Assembly: GCF_000691145.1 (NCBI RefSeq)
Contig: NZ_ASJC01000010.1
Span: 54,883 to 118,882 of the forward strand
Direction of reading: 5' to 3'
Length of the DNA stretch: 64,000 nt
Source of the DNA: Bacillus altitudinis 41KF2b
Lineage (GTDB): Bacteria; Bacillota; Bacilli; Bacillales; Bacillaceae
Below, piece after piece: positions 25,160-33,874 of this stretch. The position numbers were made by a program, and so were the translations under genes. The notes beneath the pieces were generated by a model. That model was not told the DNA's origin. It did no database searches and worked only from the letters and a program-made list of their open reading frames with translations. Position 1 is the first letter of the stretch. Every line of letters starts with the position of its first letter.

Positions 25160-26167
25160 GTGAAAGCAGTTGGATTATTTGAGTATTTGCCAATTGAGCA
25201 TGAACAAAGCTTGATCGATCAGGAGGTGGCAAAGCCCAAAGCAGCTGGCAGGGATATTTTGGTGAAAGTAGAGGCTGTGTCGGTGAATCCAGTGGATACA
25301 AAGGTGAGGTCACCGAAGAATCAGAAAGAAGAAGAACTGAAAATTCTTGGCTACGATGCAAGCGGTACGGTGGTGGAAGTGGGCGAAGCGTGTACGTTGT
25401 TTCAGCCGGGTGACCACGTCTATTACGCAGGAGATATCACGCGACAAGGCTCAAATAGTGAATACCAGCTTGTGGATGAGAGAATTGTGGCGAAAAAGCC
25501 TGCAAATCTCTCTTTTGCCGAAGCAGCTGCCATGCCTCTTACAACAATTACGGCATATGAAGCGCTATTCGACCGAATGCATATGAAGCGGAATGCAGAA
25601 GGCTCGACCTTGCTGATCATCGGTGGAGCAGGCGGAGTGGGCTCTATCGCCATTCAACTCGCCAAATTAGCGAAAGCAACTGTGATCGCCACTGCTTCAA
25701 GACCTGAAACAAATGAATGGTGTCTCTCATTAGGGGCTGATCATATCATTGACCATCACGAGCCGCTCTTAGCGCAGCTTCAGGAAAAAGGGATTGGCGA
25801 AGTGGATTACATTTTATGCTTAAATGATACAGATGGCCATTTCAAAGGGATGGCAGAAGCGATTAAACCTCAAGGGACGATCTGTACCATTGTTGAAAAT
25901 CAGCAGCATTTAGACATTCAATTACTCAAAAATAAAAGTGCTGCATTTGTATGGGAATTCATGTTCACACGGCCGATGTACAAAACCTCGGATATGATGA
26001 AGCAGCACGAGCTTTTAAAAGAAGCGAGTACATTATTTGAAGAGAAGAAGTTAAAACATACATTAACAAAGGTGCTCAGCCCCATCAATGCCGCCAATTT
26101 GAAGCAGGCACATCAAACACTTGAGCAAGGGAAGATGATAGGTAAATTTGTTCTAGAAGGATTTTAA
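25160..26167 (+). CDS. zinc-type alcohol dehydrogenase / quinone oxidoreductase family enzyme
   Basis: Medium-chain dehydrogenase of 335 residues. The N-terminal GroES-like domain has VEAVSVNPVDTKVR (about 37) and GYDASGTVVEVG (about 62). The Rossmann domain has the NADPH motif GGAGGVGSIAIQLAKL (about 155). The zinc-ligand cysteines of true alcohol dehydrogenases are missing, so it is more likely an NADPH:quinone or enone reductase. The GTG at 25160 gives the natural start KAVGLFEYLPI, with GGGAG about 10 nt upstream; the longer frame from 25124 adds an unlikely charged extension. It lies 13 nt upstream of yfiT, probably in one operon. Confidence 0.85.
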   Translation: MKAVGLFEYLPIEHEQSLIDQEVAKPKAAGRDILVKVEAVSVNPVDTKVRSPKNQKEEELKILGYDASGTVVEVGEACTLFQPGDHVYYAGDITRQGSNSEYQLVDERIVAKKPANLSFAEAAAMPLTTITAYEALFDRMHMKRNAEGSTLLIIGGAGGVGSIAIQLAKLAKATVIATASRPETNEWCLSLGADHIIDHHEPLLAQLQEKGIGEVDYILCLNDTDGHFKGMAEAIKPQGTICTIVENQQHLDIQLLKNKSAAFVWEFMFTRPMYKTSDMMKQHELLKEASTLFEEKKLKHTLTKVLSPINAANLKQAHQTLEQGKMIGKFVLEGF

Positions 26168-26180
26168 GGAGGGGCAGCAG

Positions 26181-26708
26181 ATGACATCATTACAATATCC
26201 GATTGGCTTATATGAACCGGTGGACCAACAAACGAAAAAGCAGCTGGAGGCATGGATTGATGAGCTGGCACTCATTCCTCAAAAGTATGAAGAGGCAGTT
26301 GTCCCATTGACAAATGATCAGCTGGATACCCCATATCGGCCAGGAGGATGGACCGTTCGTCAGCTCATTCACCATGTAGCGGACAGCCATCTGAACGCCT
26401 ACTTGCGATTTAAACTTGCGCTGACAGAAGAAACACCGCACATACGTCCATATGATCAGGAGGCATTTGCTTCACTTCCTGACAGTAAGGCGTCTATCAG
26501 CCTATCGCTGCCGTTAATCAGCAGTCTACATCGCCGGTGGGTCACATTACTTCGCGAGATGACAGAGGAAGATTTCAACGCTGCATATTACCATCCAGCC
26601 GATCAACAAACGGTGTCCTTATATGATGCAACAGGAATGTACGTCTGGCATTCACAGCATCATCTCGCCCATATCACGGAATTAATCAAAAGAAGTCAGT
26701 GGAAGTAA
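26181..26708 (+). CDS. yfiT: DinB-fold bacillithiol transferase / metal hydrolase YfiT
   Basis: DinB-like four-helix bundle of 175 residues with the conserved metal-binding histidines in VRQLIHHVADSHLN (about 60-70) and WHSQHHLAHITELI (about 155-165). It matches B. subtilis YfiT, a structurally characterised metal-binding protein grouped with bacillithiol S-transferases (BstA), which join bacillithiol to electrophiles for detoxification. The YGRPGGWTVRQ-like segment RPGGWTVRQ is typical of the group. The gene follows the oxidoreductase by 13 nt and precedes a small membrane-protein gene by 12 nt. Confidence 0.88.
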   Translation: MTSLQYPIGLYEPVDQQTKKQLEAWIDELALIPQKYEEAVVPLTNDQLDTPYRPGGWTVRQLIHHVADSHLNAYLRFKLALTEETPHIRPYDQEAFASLPDSKASISLSLPLISSLHRRWVTLLREMTEEDFNAAYYHPADQQTVSLYDATGMYVWHSQHHLAHITELIKRSQWK

Positions 26709-26720
26709 AGGAGTCAACAC

Positions 26721-27005
26721 ATGTTTAGTAGAAGAATTGTCGGCGCTATGTTTATCTGCATGGCGGCATTGTTTTATATAGCAAAATTCGTTTTATTTGA
26801 GATTCGTTATGGTGGAAATGTAGGTGCAGAAAGAACAATCGAGGAACTGGAAGATATACTCCCAGGTGGTACGTGGATCAGCATCATTTTTCTCATTATC
26901 GGTTTAGGTTATCTCTTGTGGGATGACAGGGAAGTCATTCGTCAGTTTCTTTTGAACCCAGATAAACAAGTAAAAGAAGAAATAAAAAAGACGGACCTCA
27001 AGTGA
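26721..27005 (+). CDS. small hypothetical membrane protein, 94 aa
   Basis: Two membrane helices (about residues 7-25 and 52-70) flank a short acidic loop, and the tail is charged. No family is recognised. It is the last gene of the unit with yfiT and the oxidoreductase, 12 nt after yfiT. Its final codons form the upstream arm of the terminator hairpin. Confidence 0.7.
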   Translation: MFSRRIVGAMFICMAALFYIAKFVLFEIRYGGNVGAERTIEELEDILPGGTWISIIFLIIGLGYLLWDDREVIRQFLLNPDKQVKEEIKKTDLK

Positions 27006-27017
27006 CCGTCTTTTTTT
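26984..27017. terminator. bidirectional intrinsic terminator overlapping a gene end
   Basis: AAAAAAGACGG (26984-26994) pairs with CCGTCTTTTTT (27006-27016). The upstream arm is within the coding end of the small membrane-protein gene. It serves that gene and the convergent MarR gene. Confidence 0.85.
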
Positions 27018-27022
27018 CTTTT

Positions 27023-27502
27023 TTAGCCACGTTCGGGACGAAGTGCTTTTTCTAAAATAGCTAGACCTTCATTAACTTTTTCTTTTTCTTCGTCATTGAG
27101 CCGTTGCAGGGAATTTTTAATTTTTTCATGCCCTTTTTGATAAATACTTCTGAAAATATTTTTCGCTTCCTCTGTCAATTCTACGACAATGATTCGACGG
27201 TCACGCTCAGAATGCTTTCGTTCCACAAAGTTCGATTGTTCTAACCGATCAAGCAGCCCTGTCATATTGGACAAAGAAGCCCCCATTTTTTCAGCAATTT
27301 CGGACACCTTAAGAGAGCCATGGTTATTGAGCAGCATGAGCACTTTCATTTGAGGCATACTCATATCAAGCTTCATCCATTCAGAAACATCTCCAAGTCC
27401 TGCAGCAGTGAGCACTTTCATATACAGCACCCATGTCTTTTTTTCCTCAGGAGATAGGATTTCCTCTTTTAGTACGGTGGTGTCATGAATATTATATTCC
27501 AC
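27023..27502 (-). CDS. MarR-family transcriptional regulator
   Basis: Protein of 159 residues with a winged helix-turn-helix at about 60-125 (LKVSEIAEKMGASLSNMTGLLDRLE and the wing ERKHSERDRRIIVVELT), the MarR signature. It is transcribed divergently from mprF across 168 nt. B. subtilis has the MarR gene yfiV at the equivalent place, so this may be its orthologue; I leave the symbol blank. Whether it controls mprF or itself is not shown; no clear palindrome was found between the two genes. Confidence 0.85.
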   Translation of the reverse strand: MEYNIHDTTVLKEEILSPEEKKTWVLYMKVLTAAGLGDVSEWMKLDMSMPQMKVLMLLNNHGSLKVSEIAEKMGASLSNMTGLLDRLEQSNFVERKHSERDRRIIVVELTEEAKNIFRSIYQKGHEKIKNSLQRLNDEEKEKVNEGLAILEKALRPERG

Positions 27503-27670
27503 GCTTGTTCACTTCCTTTAAGCGGCTCTTTTCTTTATATTACTGATTTTTACTTCTAATTGAAAGTATCATGAAGCTTTTGAATGTTAAACTGCATGAA
27601 TTAAGTGGTATTTGTTGTATAATAATGGTCAGTTGAAATTAATGAAGCAACTTAGAAAGTTGGGAAAAAC

Positions 27671-30241
27671 ATGTGGAACAAAAAAACGGGTATGACGATC
27701 TTAAAAATGCTCTTTCCGATCGTGATCATCCTTGTCTTAATTTTTGTCGCCAAGCAGGAGCTGAGCGGCCTTTCCATTAAAAAGACGTTTTATATTATTG
27801 ACAGCTTGAATCGAATGGACTTGTTTATTCTTGTCTTTCTTGGACTTGTCGCTGTTTTATCCATGTCCTTATATGATTTTATTTTAAGAAAAAGCCTTGA
27901 TATGCCCATCAGCGGCTGGAAAACGATCCGAATTTCTTGGATCGCCAACTCCTTTAACAGTGTACTTGGATTCGGTGGTTTATCAGGAGCAGGGCTTAGA
28001 ACGCTTCTATACAAGGAATACATAACCGATACGAAAAAACTGCTGAAAGGCATAGCCCTTTTAACATCCTCTGTTCTGCTAGGCTTATCTATTTTCAGTG
28101 ATTTGATTTTAGTTAGGGTCCTGCCAGTTGAAAGTATTATTAGTCAGGAGCCGTGGTTATGGGCATTTGTCATTATTTTTGCTTGTATTGTGCCCATTTA
28201 CATCATCATGGCGTCCATTCGAAAAAGTTCGATTGAGAGCGGTGAAAACGGACTGAAGCACCCGATCTATGCTTATATTGGTGCATCGTTTTTAGAGTGG
28301 CTGGCAGCTGGTCTTGTCATGTACATGGCTGTTGTCTCTATGGGGATGAACGTTGATGTCCGTATTGTATTAGGCGTCTTTGCGATTGCATCAATCGGCG
28401 GTTTAATCAGTATGGTTCCGGGCGGGTTTGGTTCGTTTGATCTGATCTTTTTACTCAGTATGCAATACATTGGGTTTGATAAAGAGATGGTGCTGACAGC
28501 GCTTGTCTTGTACCGCTTCGTTTACTCCATTTTCCCGTTTATTCTTGGACTTTGTCTAGCGGCATACGATTTAACTGGAACAACACTCAGGCGTCTTGAA
28601 GGCAATCCGAGAATGGCGCCTGCTATTGAAACAACAAACGTCTTAATTGTTTTGCACCGAGCGCTGCTCATCCGTTTATTGTACGGATCTTTGTCCATTT
28701 TAACGTTTGGAAGCGGTTTGCTCATTATGGCTTCCGTTGTGCTTCCTGTTGATCGTTTAGGTGTGATCACAACCATTCCACGCTTTTTGTTATCAGGATT
28801 TAATGGTCTTTCTTTAATGTTCGGGATCATTTTAATGATTTTGTCCATTGAAGTGTATAAAAGAACAAAACGGTCTTATCTATTGACAATGATTGCCCTA
28901 GCAGGCGGCTTTGTGTTTACTTTACTAAAAGGGTTTAACCTGAGTTTGATCTTTATATTGCCGGTCATCATGGTGGTATTTTTCTCGCTTCGAAATCAAT
29001 TTGTGAAACAGCAGGCCCCTTATTCTTTGAATCAGTTTGTGGCGGCCGCCGCCGGATATTTACTCGTGTTGTTTAACTATAATGTCATTGGGAACTTCAT
29101 TTGGATGAAAATTGGTCATTTCCTAAGCAAGGACTATTTGGTTCATAATGAACGGCATATCACGATGACCAGTATGATTGCTTTAATTGGCGTCCCACTT
29201 TTCTTTTTCATTAGCAAATTGATTTTTAATAAAAAAGCAGTTCCAATCGGCGAAGAAGCCGATGAAGAAAAGTTAAAAACTTTTCTCGAAGAAAAGGGAG
29301 GAAATGCTCTTAGTCATCTAGGTTTTTTGGGAGACAAAAAACTGTTTTTCTCAAGTGATGGAGAGGCGATGCTTCAGTTTGGCCGGATTGGCCGCTGCGT
29401 TATTGTGCTTGGAGATCCTTCTGGCCGTAAAGCCTCTTATCCGCTTGTACTAGAAGAATTTTTGGAGCAGACAGAAAAAGCAGGCTATCGTGTCGCTTTT
29501 TATCAAGTAGAACGTGAAGGAATGGCGCTTTATCATGACCTAGGTTTTCACTTCTTTAAGCTTGGGGAAGAAGCCATGGTCGATTTAGAAACGTTCTCTT
29601 TGTCAGGAAAGAAAAAATCAAACTTACGGGCTGTCGCAAATAAATTTGAACGAGAAGGCTATACGTTTGAAATGCTGGAGCCGCCCTTTTCAGAGGAATT
29701 GATTTCAACCTTAAAACAAATCTCTGACAGCTGGATGGGCAAGAAAAAAGAAAAAGGATTTTCATTAGGCTATTTCCATGAAGACTACCTTCAAAAAGCA
29801 CCGATTGCGATTTTAAAGGATGAACAAGGGCAGATCATATCTTTTGTGTCCTTAATGCCGATGTACCAAAAAGGAGAGATATCCATCGACCTCATGCGTC
29901 ATATGCATGATGCACCGAACGGGATGATGGATGCACTCTTTATCCACCTTTTTCAATGGGCGAAAGAAAAAGGCTACACATCCTTTAACATGGGAATGGC
30001 GCCATTATCGAATGTAGGCACGTTCCACCAGTCCTTTCTGACAGAACGTTTGGCGAGTGTCATCTTCAATAACGTCAGATATATGTATAGTTTTAGCGGC
30101 TTACGGTCGTTTAAACAGAAATATAAACCAGAATGGCGCGGAAAATATTTAGCGTATAAAAAGAATACATCACTGCCTGTCACAATGGTGCTCGTCACTA
30201 AGCTGATAGGAATGGACCCAAATCGAAAACGGCGTCCATAA
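27671..30241 (+). CDS. mprF: phosphatidylglycerol lysyltransferase MprF
   Basis: Bifunctional membrane enzyme of 856 residues, the same length as B. subtilis MprF (YfiX). The N-terminal half (about 1-520) holds around fourteen membrane helices, including the flippase motif GGLSGAGLRTLLYKEY and GGLISMVPGGFGSFDL. The C-terminal cytoplasmic domain (about 535-845) is the DUF2156 aminoacyl-tRNA-dependent transferase, with VILGDPSG, LGEEAMVDLETFSLSG and NMGMAPLSNVG. It adds lysine from Lys-tRNA to phosphatidylglycerol and flips the product outward, lowering surface negative charge and sensitivity to cationic peptides. It stands alone, followed by a terminator. Confidence 0.95.
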   Translation: MWNKKTGMTILKMLFPIVIILVLIFVAKQELSGLSIKKTFYIIDSLNRMDLFILVFLGLVAVLSMSLYDFILRKSLDMPISGWKTIRISWIANSFNSVLGFGGLSGAGLRTLLYKEYITDTKKLLKGIALLTSSVLLGLSIFSDLILVRVLPVESIISQEPWLWAFVIIFACIVPIYIIMASIRKSSIESGENGLKHPIYAYIGASFLEWLAAGLVMYMAVVSMGMNVDVRIVLGVFAIASIGGLISMVPGGFGSFDLIFLLSMQYIGFDKEMVLTALVLYRFVYSIFPFILGLCLAAYDLTGTTLRRLEGNPRMAPAIETTNVLIVLHRALLIRLLYGSLSILTFGSGLLIMASVVLPVDRLGVITTIPRFLLSGFNGLSLMFGIILMILSIEVYKRTKRSYLLTMIALAGGFVFTLLKGFNLSLIFILPVIMVVFFSLRNQFVKQQAPYSLNQFVAAAAGYLLVLFNYNVIGNFIWMKIGHFLSKDYLVHNERHITMTSMIALIGVPLFFFISKLIFNKKAVPIGEEADEEKLKTFLEEKGGNALSHLGFLGDKKLFFSSDGEAMLQFGRIGRCVIVLGDPSGRKASYPLVLEEFLEQTEKAGYRVAFYQVEREGMALYHDLGFHFFKLGEEAMVDLETFSLSGKKKSNLRAVANKFEREGYTFEMLEPPFSEELISTLKQISDSWMGKKKEKGFSLGYFHEDYLQKAPIAILKDEQGQIISFVSLMPMYQKGEISIDLMRHMHDAPNGMMDALFIHLFQWAKEKGYTSFNMGMAPLSNVGTFHQSFLTERLASVIFNNVRYMYSFSGLRSFKQKYKPEWRGKYLAYKKNTSLPVTMVLVTKLIGMDPNRKRRP

Positions 30242-30249
30242 GTCCAAAG

Positions 30250-30281
30250 AACCTTTACCTTTCACTAGGTGAAGGTTTTTT
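30250..30281 (+). terminator. intrinsic terminator
   Basis: AACCTTTACCT (30250-30260) pairs with AGGTGAAGGTT (30267-30277) with one mismatch, followed by T residues. It ends mprF. Confidence 0.8.
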
Positions 30282-30334
30282 TAGACAAAAGAATAGCAAA
30301 AGTGGTAAAGTTGAAGGGTAAGGGGGATGTTCAC

Positions 30335-30883
30335 ATGACACTAAATGAATGGTTTACAAAGGGATTAGCTGAACGTACATATGTACACAACATGGAGAAA
30401 AACCGTGAAAACTTACTCACGGTGTACAACCAGTACGCAATTCATCAAAAGGAAAAAGAGCTGCTTCAAAAACTTCAAAAGAAAAAGCTCAGAGCGCTTG
30501 TGATCACGGCAGATTGGTGCGGCGATGCGATGGTTAATGTACCTATTTTCATGCGTATTGCAAATGAAGCACTGATTGATGCGCGCTATTTCATTCGGGA
30601 CGAGCACCTAGACCTGATGGATCAGTATTTAACGAACGGGACCGCAAGATCAATTCCGATTATCGTCATCATTGATCAGGAAGGGAAAGAAGTGGGGAAA
30701 TGGGGACCTCGCTCAGCAGAAGCTCAGCGCTTTGTCGACGAGAAAAAGCCGGATAAAGATGCACCCGATTTTGAGGAAGCATTTAAAGTGTTTGCGAAAG
30801 AAGCCGCACATCACTATACGACAGATCGTTACTTATGGAAAGATATTGAGAAAGAAATAGTAGAAGTTTTGGCAAAAATATAA
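30335..30883 (+). CDS. thioredoxin-family protein, 182 aa
   Basis: The thioredoxin-like fold is recognised from LRALVITADWCGDAMVNVPI (about 52-70) and the cis-proline segment TARSIPIIVIID (about 108-119), as in the Thioredoxin_9 family. The active site is W-C-G-D, so only one of the usual two redox cysteines remains; a classical dithiol reductase mechanism is unlikely. ATG 30335 has AAGGGGGA about 8 nt upstream and is preferred over the longer frame from 30269, which overlaps the mprF terminator. It is monocistronic with its own terminator. Its role is unknown. Confidence 0.8.
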   Translation: MTLNEWFTKGLAERTYVHNMEKNRENLLTVYNQYAIHQKEKELLQKLQKKKLRALVITADWCGDAMVNVPIFMRIANEALIDARYFIRDEHLDLMDQYLTNGTARSIPIIVIIDQEGKEVGKWGPRSAEAQRFVDEKKPDKDAPDFEEAFKVFAKEAAHHYTTDRYLWKDIEKEIVEVLAKI

Positions 30884-30886
30884 ACC

Positions 30887-30926
30887 AAAAGACTACTTCG
30901 CCGCAATGGGAAGTAGTCTTTTTTTA
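30887..30926 (+). terminator. intrinsic terminator
   Basis: AAAAGACTACTTC pairs with GAAGTAGTCTTTT, loop about 11 nt, followed by T residues. It ends the thioredoxin-family gene. Confidence 0.9.
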
Positions 30927-31221
30927 TCTTGTTTTTGCGTTTCACCTACAAAACACCGCATAAAGATGTAGAAAAACCGCAGAATTCTATCAAATACCGC
31001 AGAAAACCGCAAAGCATCACGATTTTCCCAACCACTTTTAGTTGAAAAACCTCATATATGCCATGAAATCAGCTATTTTGCCCTTATCTAAAGGCTCATA
31101 TAACGCACGTCGGATGGCTTTTTCCCAATACAAGAGGCCCAGCAACTATAGTAATCTAGTTGTAATCTCCTTTGAACGAACTAAAAAAAATAAATGAAGG
31201 AAAAGGGCTGGCGATCAATTT
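30927..31221. promoter_or_regulatory. intergenic region with phased ACCGCA repeats
   Basis: There is no gene in this stretch. ACCGCA occurs four times in 57 nt, at 30955, 30976, 30996 and 31006 (starts 21, 20 and 10 nt apart), mostly as AAAACCGCA. The spacing is near multiples of one DNA turn, as expected for a row of sites read by one protein on one face of the helix. It lies 211 nt before the DCC-family gene. No known regulator consensus was recognised. Confidence 0.4.
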
Positions 31222-31689
31222 ATGAAAAAAATCATCTATCTCGATCAAGAAAAAAAGAAGCTCGCTGAATCAAAGAAAAGAGAACAGCGTTCCATCAAAT
31301 CACTCAGACTGCTTGTGTTTTATGACGGACAAAGTCCTTCATGTGCAAAAGCAATTGACCTGTTGAAATCACTCGATTGGAAAAACCGAATTCACTTTGA
31401 ATCATTTAGACACTCACAGCTGCTGAGACTGAATAAAATTAGTGAAGAGAAGGCAGAGAAACGAATCGTGTCTATTTCCTTAGCAAAAAATCAAAAAAAC
31501 TCAGGGATTTATACGTGGCTGAGAATGGCTTGTCACATCCCTGCATTATGGGGAACGGTCCCATTCATTGTACTCAGCATTTGGCTTGGCTTTGGGCAGC
31601 ATGCTTACGATTATTTTGCGAGAAAACGGTACATTCATTCTGTCGAACAAGTCACCCGTCCCGATACAGATCAACAAAAAACCATCTAA
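31222..31689 (+). CDS. DCC-family (DUF393) thiol-disulfide oxidoreductase-like protein
   Basis: Protein of 155 residues. The LRLLVFYDGQSPSCAKAIDLLKSLDW segment (about 30-54) is the DUF393 signature, which normally reads YDG.C..C. Here the first cysteine is serine, leaving a single Cys (about 42). A hydrophobic helix (about 112-128, ALWGTVPFIVLSIWLGFG) may contact the membrane. The N-terminus is very basic. It is convergent with the large TPR regulator gene, sharing a terminator. Loss of the CxxC pair suggests it is not a simple disulfide reductase. Confidence 0.75.
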   Translation: MKKIIYLDQEKKKLAESKKREQRSIKSLRLLVFYDGQSPSCAKAIDLLKSLDWKNRIHFESFRHSQLLRLNKISEEKAEKRIVSISLAKNQKNSGIYTWLRMACHIPALWGTVPFIVLSIWLGFGQHAYDYFARKRYIHSVEQVTRPDTDQQKTI

Positions 31690-31695
31690 TCATAG

Positions 31696-31736
31696 AAAAA
31701 GCATGACCTTCGATCGGCAGAAGGTCATGCTTTTTT
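31696..31736. terminator. bidirectional intrinsic terminator
   Basis: AAAAAGCATGACCTTC pairs with GAAGGTCATGCTTTTTT across an 8-nt loop. It serves both the DCC-family gene and the convergent regulator gene, whose stop codon is inside the right arm. Confidence 0.9.
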
Positions 31737-32981
31737 GTAATATGGGATAAATGATGCTAAGTGATCAAGCAGCTTCGTTGTGTAAGACATATATGCACGC
31801 TTATCAAGCTCAGAAGCCGCATAGGAAAGCAAGGTTCTAAGAGCAAACAAGTACTCATTGTGGAGCTGATTGTGTTCAAAGTAAGGAATCGCTGCTTCTA
31901 CTAAATAAGTTTTCAAATCATGAGGATTCTCTTCAATCATCAATTTATAGATTTTAATCATATATAAACAGTTTGGTTGAATACGAGGCTGTTTGAGCAG
32001 CTCGTGTATGTATGGAAGCGCCTTTTTGCGATCATATTCCGCATACAATGTTGCGATTTCATAAAGCGTTTCACAGTAACGATCTTCTATCTGTTCTTGA
32101 TTAAAATAATTGAGTGAATCTAGTAAATAAGGCACAGCGGATGAGAAATCTCCTTGGCGTTTTAAGAGAACCCCATAATAAAAATAAGCTGTCATCTTAA
32201 TATAAGCATCAGGGTGAAGCGATGTGTGTAAAATCACTTCTTTTAAATATCTTTTAGCTGTTTGAAAGGCCTTTAATTCCAGTGAGATGACCCCATGAAT
32301 GAGTGTACAATGAATGACCCGCTTGAAATTATTTTTTTGTCTATACAAATCCATTGCTTGATGTGTGGCCTCAAGCGCATCACCGAGATGCCCCATAGCT
32401 CCAAGTGCTTTTGCATAGTGATAATACAGGTCGCTCTGTTCAACAGAAGCGTAAGAAAAGCAGCTTTCAAGTCTTTTCAATCCTTCTTCGAGCTGACCGA
32501 TTTTAATCTGGTGGATGCCATCTAGATATTCAAACGTTTCTTTTTCTGTGTCAATAAAGGTTTTTTCAAACTTCTTAAGCACGCGGTGTGTTTTTAAGGC
32601 AAGCTGCTGTTTTTCTGTTAATAAATAAAATTGAAATAAGGACAAATGATACTGAATCCCTAAATCTAGCGAAAAGAATTGTTCCTCGTGATGAATGATC
32701 ATTTCTGCATTTTGCTCTGCTTGATCGAGTGCATAGAAATACATGTTCATTTGAAACTCATCGAGCAATGACAGCAGGTGACGCGCCTTTTGCGACAGCG
32801 TTTCTTGACTAATTCCAAGCCGTTCAAGCAAAAGATTGATCGTATCTTGATTGGCCTCTTTTGAGCCATTTTCAATTTTACTTAAATGAGAGACAGAACA
32901 AATTCCTTCTGCCAACTCCGATTGGGTCATATTTTGTTTGTAACGATAGAGTTTGATGATTTGCCCAATATTGATTTTCAT
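31725..32981 (-). CDS. XRE-type regulator with tetratricopeptide domain (RNPP/PlcR-like), 418 aa
   Basis: The N-terminal helix-turn-helix of XRE type (about residues 8-58, QIIKLYRYKQNMTQSELAEGI and SVSHLSKIENGSKEA) is followed by about 350 residues of tetratricopeptide-like helical repeats (for example DALEATHQAMDLYRQKNN and AVPYLLDSLNYFNQEQ). This is the architecture of PlcR, NprR and related regulators that bind short signalling peptides. ATG 32981 is preferred, with GGGAGG about 12 nt upstream; the upstream TTG lies inside that site. No small exported-peptide gene is visible beside it, so it may answer to a peptide made elsewhere or act without one. Confidence 0.8.
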   Translation of the reverse strand: MKINIGQIIKLYRYKQNMTQSELAEGICSVSHLSKIENGSKEANQDTINLLLERLGISQETLSQKARHLLSLLDEFQMNMYFYALDQAEQNAEMIIHHEEQFFSLDLGIQYHLSLFQFYLLTEKQQLALKTHRVLKKFEKTFIDTEKETFEYLDGIHQIKIGQLEEGLKRLESCFSYASVEQSDLYYHYAKALGAMGHLGDALEATHQAMDLYRQKNNFKRVIHCTLIHGVISLELKAFQTAKRYLKEVILHTSLHPDAYIKMTAYFYYGVLLKRQGDFSSAVPYLLDSLNYFNQEQIEDRYCETLYEIATLYAEYDRKKALPYIHELLKQPRIQPNCLYMIKIYKLMIEENPHDLKTYLVEAAIPYFEHNQLHNEYLFALRTLLSYAASELDKRAYMSYTTKLLDHLASFIPYYKKA

Positions 32982-33203
32982 TCCATCCAGAAGCCTCCCT
33001 TCCAATCATGGGTTGAAAGCTTTTTGAAAAAATAGCCGCATGAGACAAAGTGGAAATACCTGAAATCATTTCATCATCTTGGCTTTTTTCTCAAAATTTG
33101 TTTAAAACGTAATATGATTGTAACATTACTTGAAAAAGTCAAACAACTTTTTAGCAGAGAGGCGAGGTCCTATTTGCAAACAACACATGATCATGTTTAT
33201 AAT

Positions 33204-33222
33204 GTGAATGAGAATCAATTTC
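33204..33222. promoter_or_regulatory. probable Fur box upstream of yfhC
   Basis: GTGAATGAGAATCAATTTC matches about 14 of 19 positions of the Fur consensus and lies 29 nt before the yfhC start. B. subtilis yfhC belongs to the Fur regulon, which supports the call. Confidence 0.65.
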
Positions 33223-33251
33223 AATTAAGGTTGATTGAAAGGATGACATAT

Positions 33252-33839
33252 ATGCCAGAAACAAAACAACAAACAGAAGCGTTAACGGTTCGAGACGCTG
33301 TCAGATATAGACGATCGATTCGAAAATTCAAAGAAACACCGGTGAGCATTGAGCAGCTTCAGCCATTATTAGAGGATGCAGTCTATGCACCTAATCATAA
33401 AATCACGGAACCGTGGCGTTTTTTATATGCAGTGACGGATGAAGCAAAAGAGGTATTTGTTGAGCGGTTCATTGCTTTCTTTAAACGCAACAACCCAGAC
33501 GCAAAAGAAGAAAAGATCAATCAGTACAGAGATTATTTTTCTAAAGTACCAGCACTTTTACTTGTTGTTCTAAAAGAAGACGAAAACCCAGTTGTGAGAA
33601 ACGATGATTTTGCCGCTGTGAGTGCGCTCATTCAAAACTTCCAGTTGTTGGCTTGGGATCAAGGAATCGGTATGGTATGGAAGAGCGGCCGTATTTTATA
33701 CGACAAAGGGTTTCAACAGGATATGGGATTAAAGGAAAACGAGCGCTTTGCCGCAATTCTTCACATTGGTTATCCAGAAGAGGTGCCTGAGGAAAAGTCA
33801 CGTCAGAAGGCATCAAGCCTGCTAACTGAAATCAAATAA
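33252..33839 (+). CDS. yfhC: nitroreductase-family oxidoreductase YfhC
   Basis: FMN-dependent nitroreductase-fold protein of 195 residues. The N-terminal flavin-binding RYRRSIRKFKETPVS (about 18-32) and APNHKITEPWRFLYAV (about 50-65) are family signatures, with the C-terminal LHIGYPEEVPEEKSR. ATG 33252 fits the B. subtilis YfhC N-terminus and has AAAGGATG upstream; the longer frame from 33114 runs through the Fur-like box. It begins the segment collinear with the B. subtilis yfhC-yfhF region. The physiological substrate is unknown. Confidence 0.88.
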   Translation: MPETKQQTEALTVRDAVRYRRSIRKFKETPVSIEQLQPLLEDAVYAPNHKITEPWRFLYAVTDEAKEVFVERFIAFFKRNNPDAKEEKINQYRDYFSKVPALLLVVLKEDENPVVRNDDFAAVSALIQNFQLLAWDQGIGMVWKSGRILYDKGFQQDMGLKENERFAAILHIGYPEEVPEEKSRQKASSLLTEIK

Positions 33840-33874
33840 AAACAGACCTTTTGATAAGGTCTGTTTCTTTTTAC
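33838..33874. terminator. bidirectional intrinsic terminator
   Basis: AAACAGACCTT pairs with AAGGTCTGTTT across a 5-nt loop, with T residues on the right and A residues on the left. It serves yfhC and the convergent yfhD. Confidence 0.85.
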
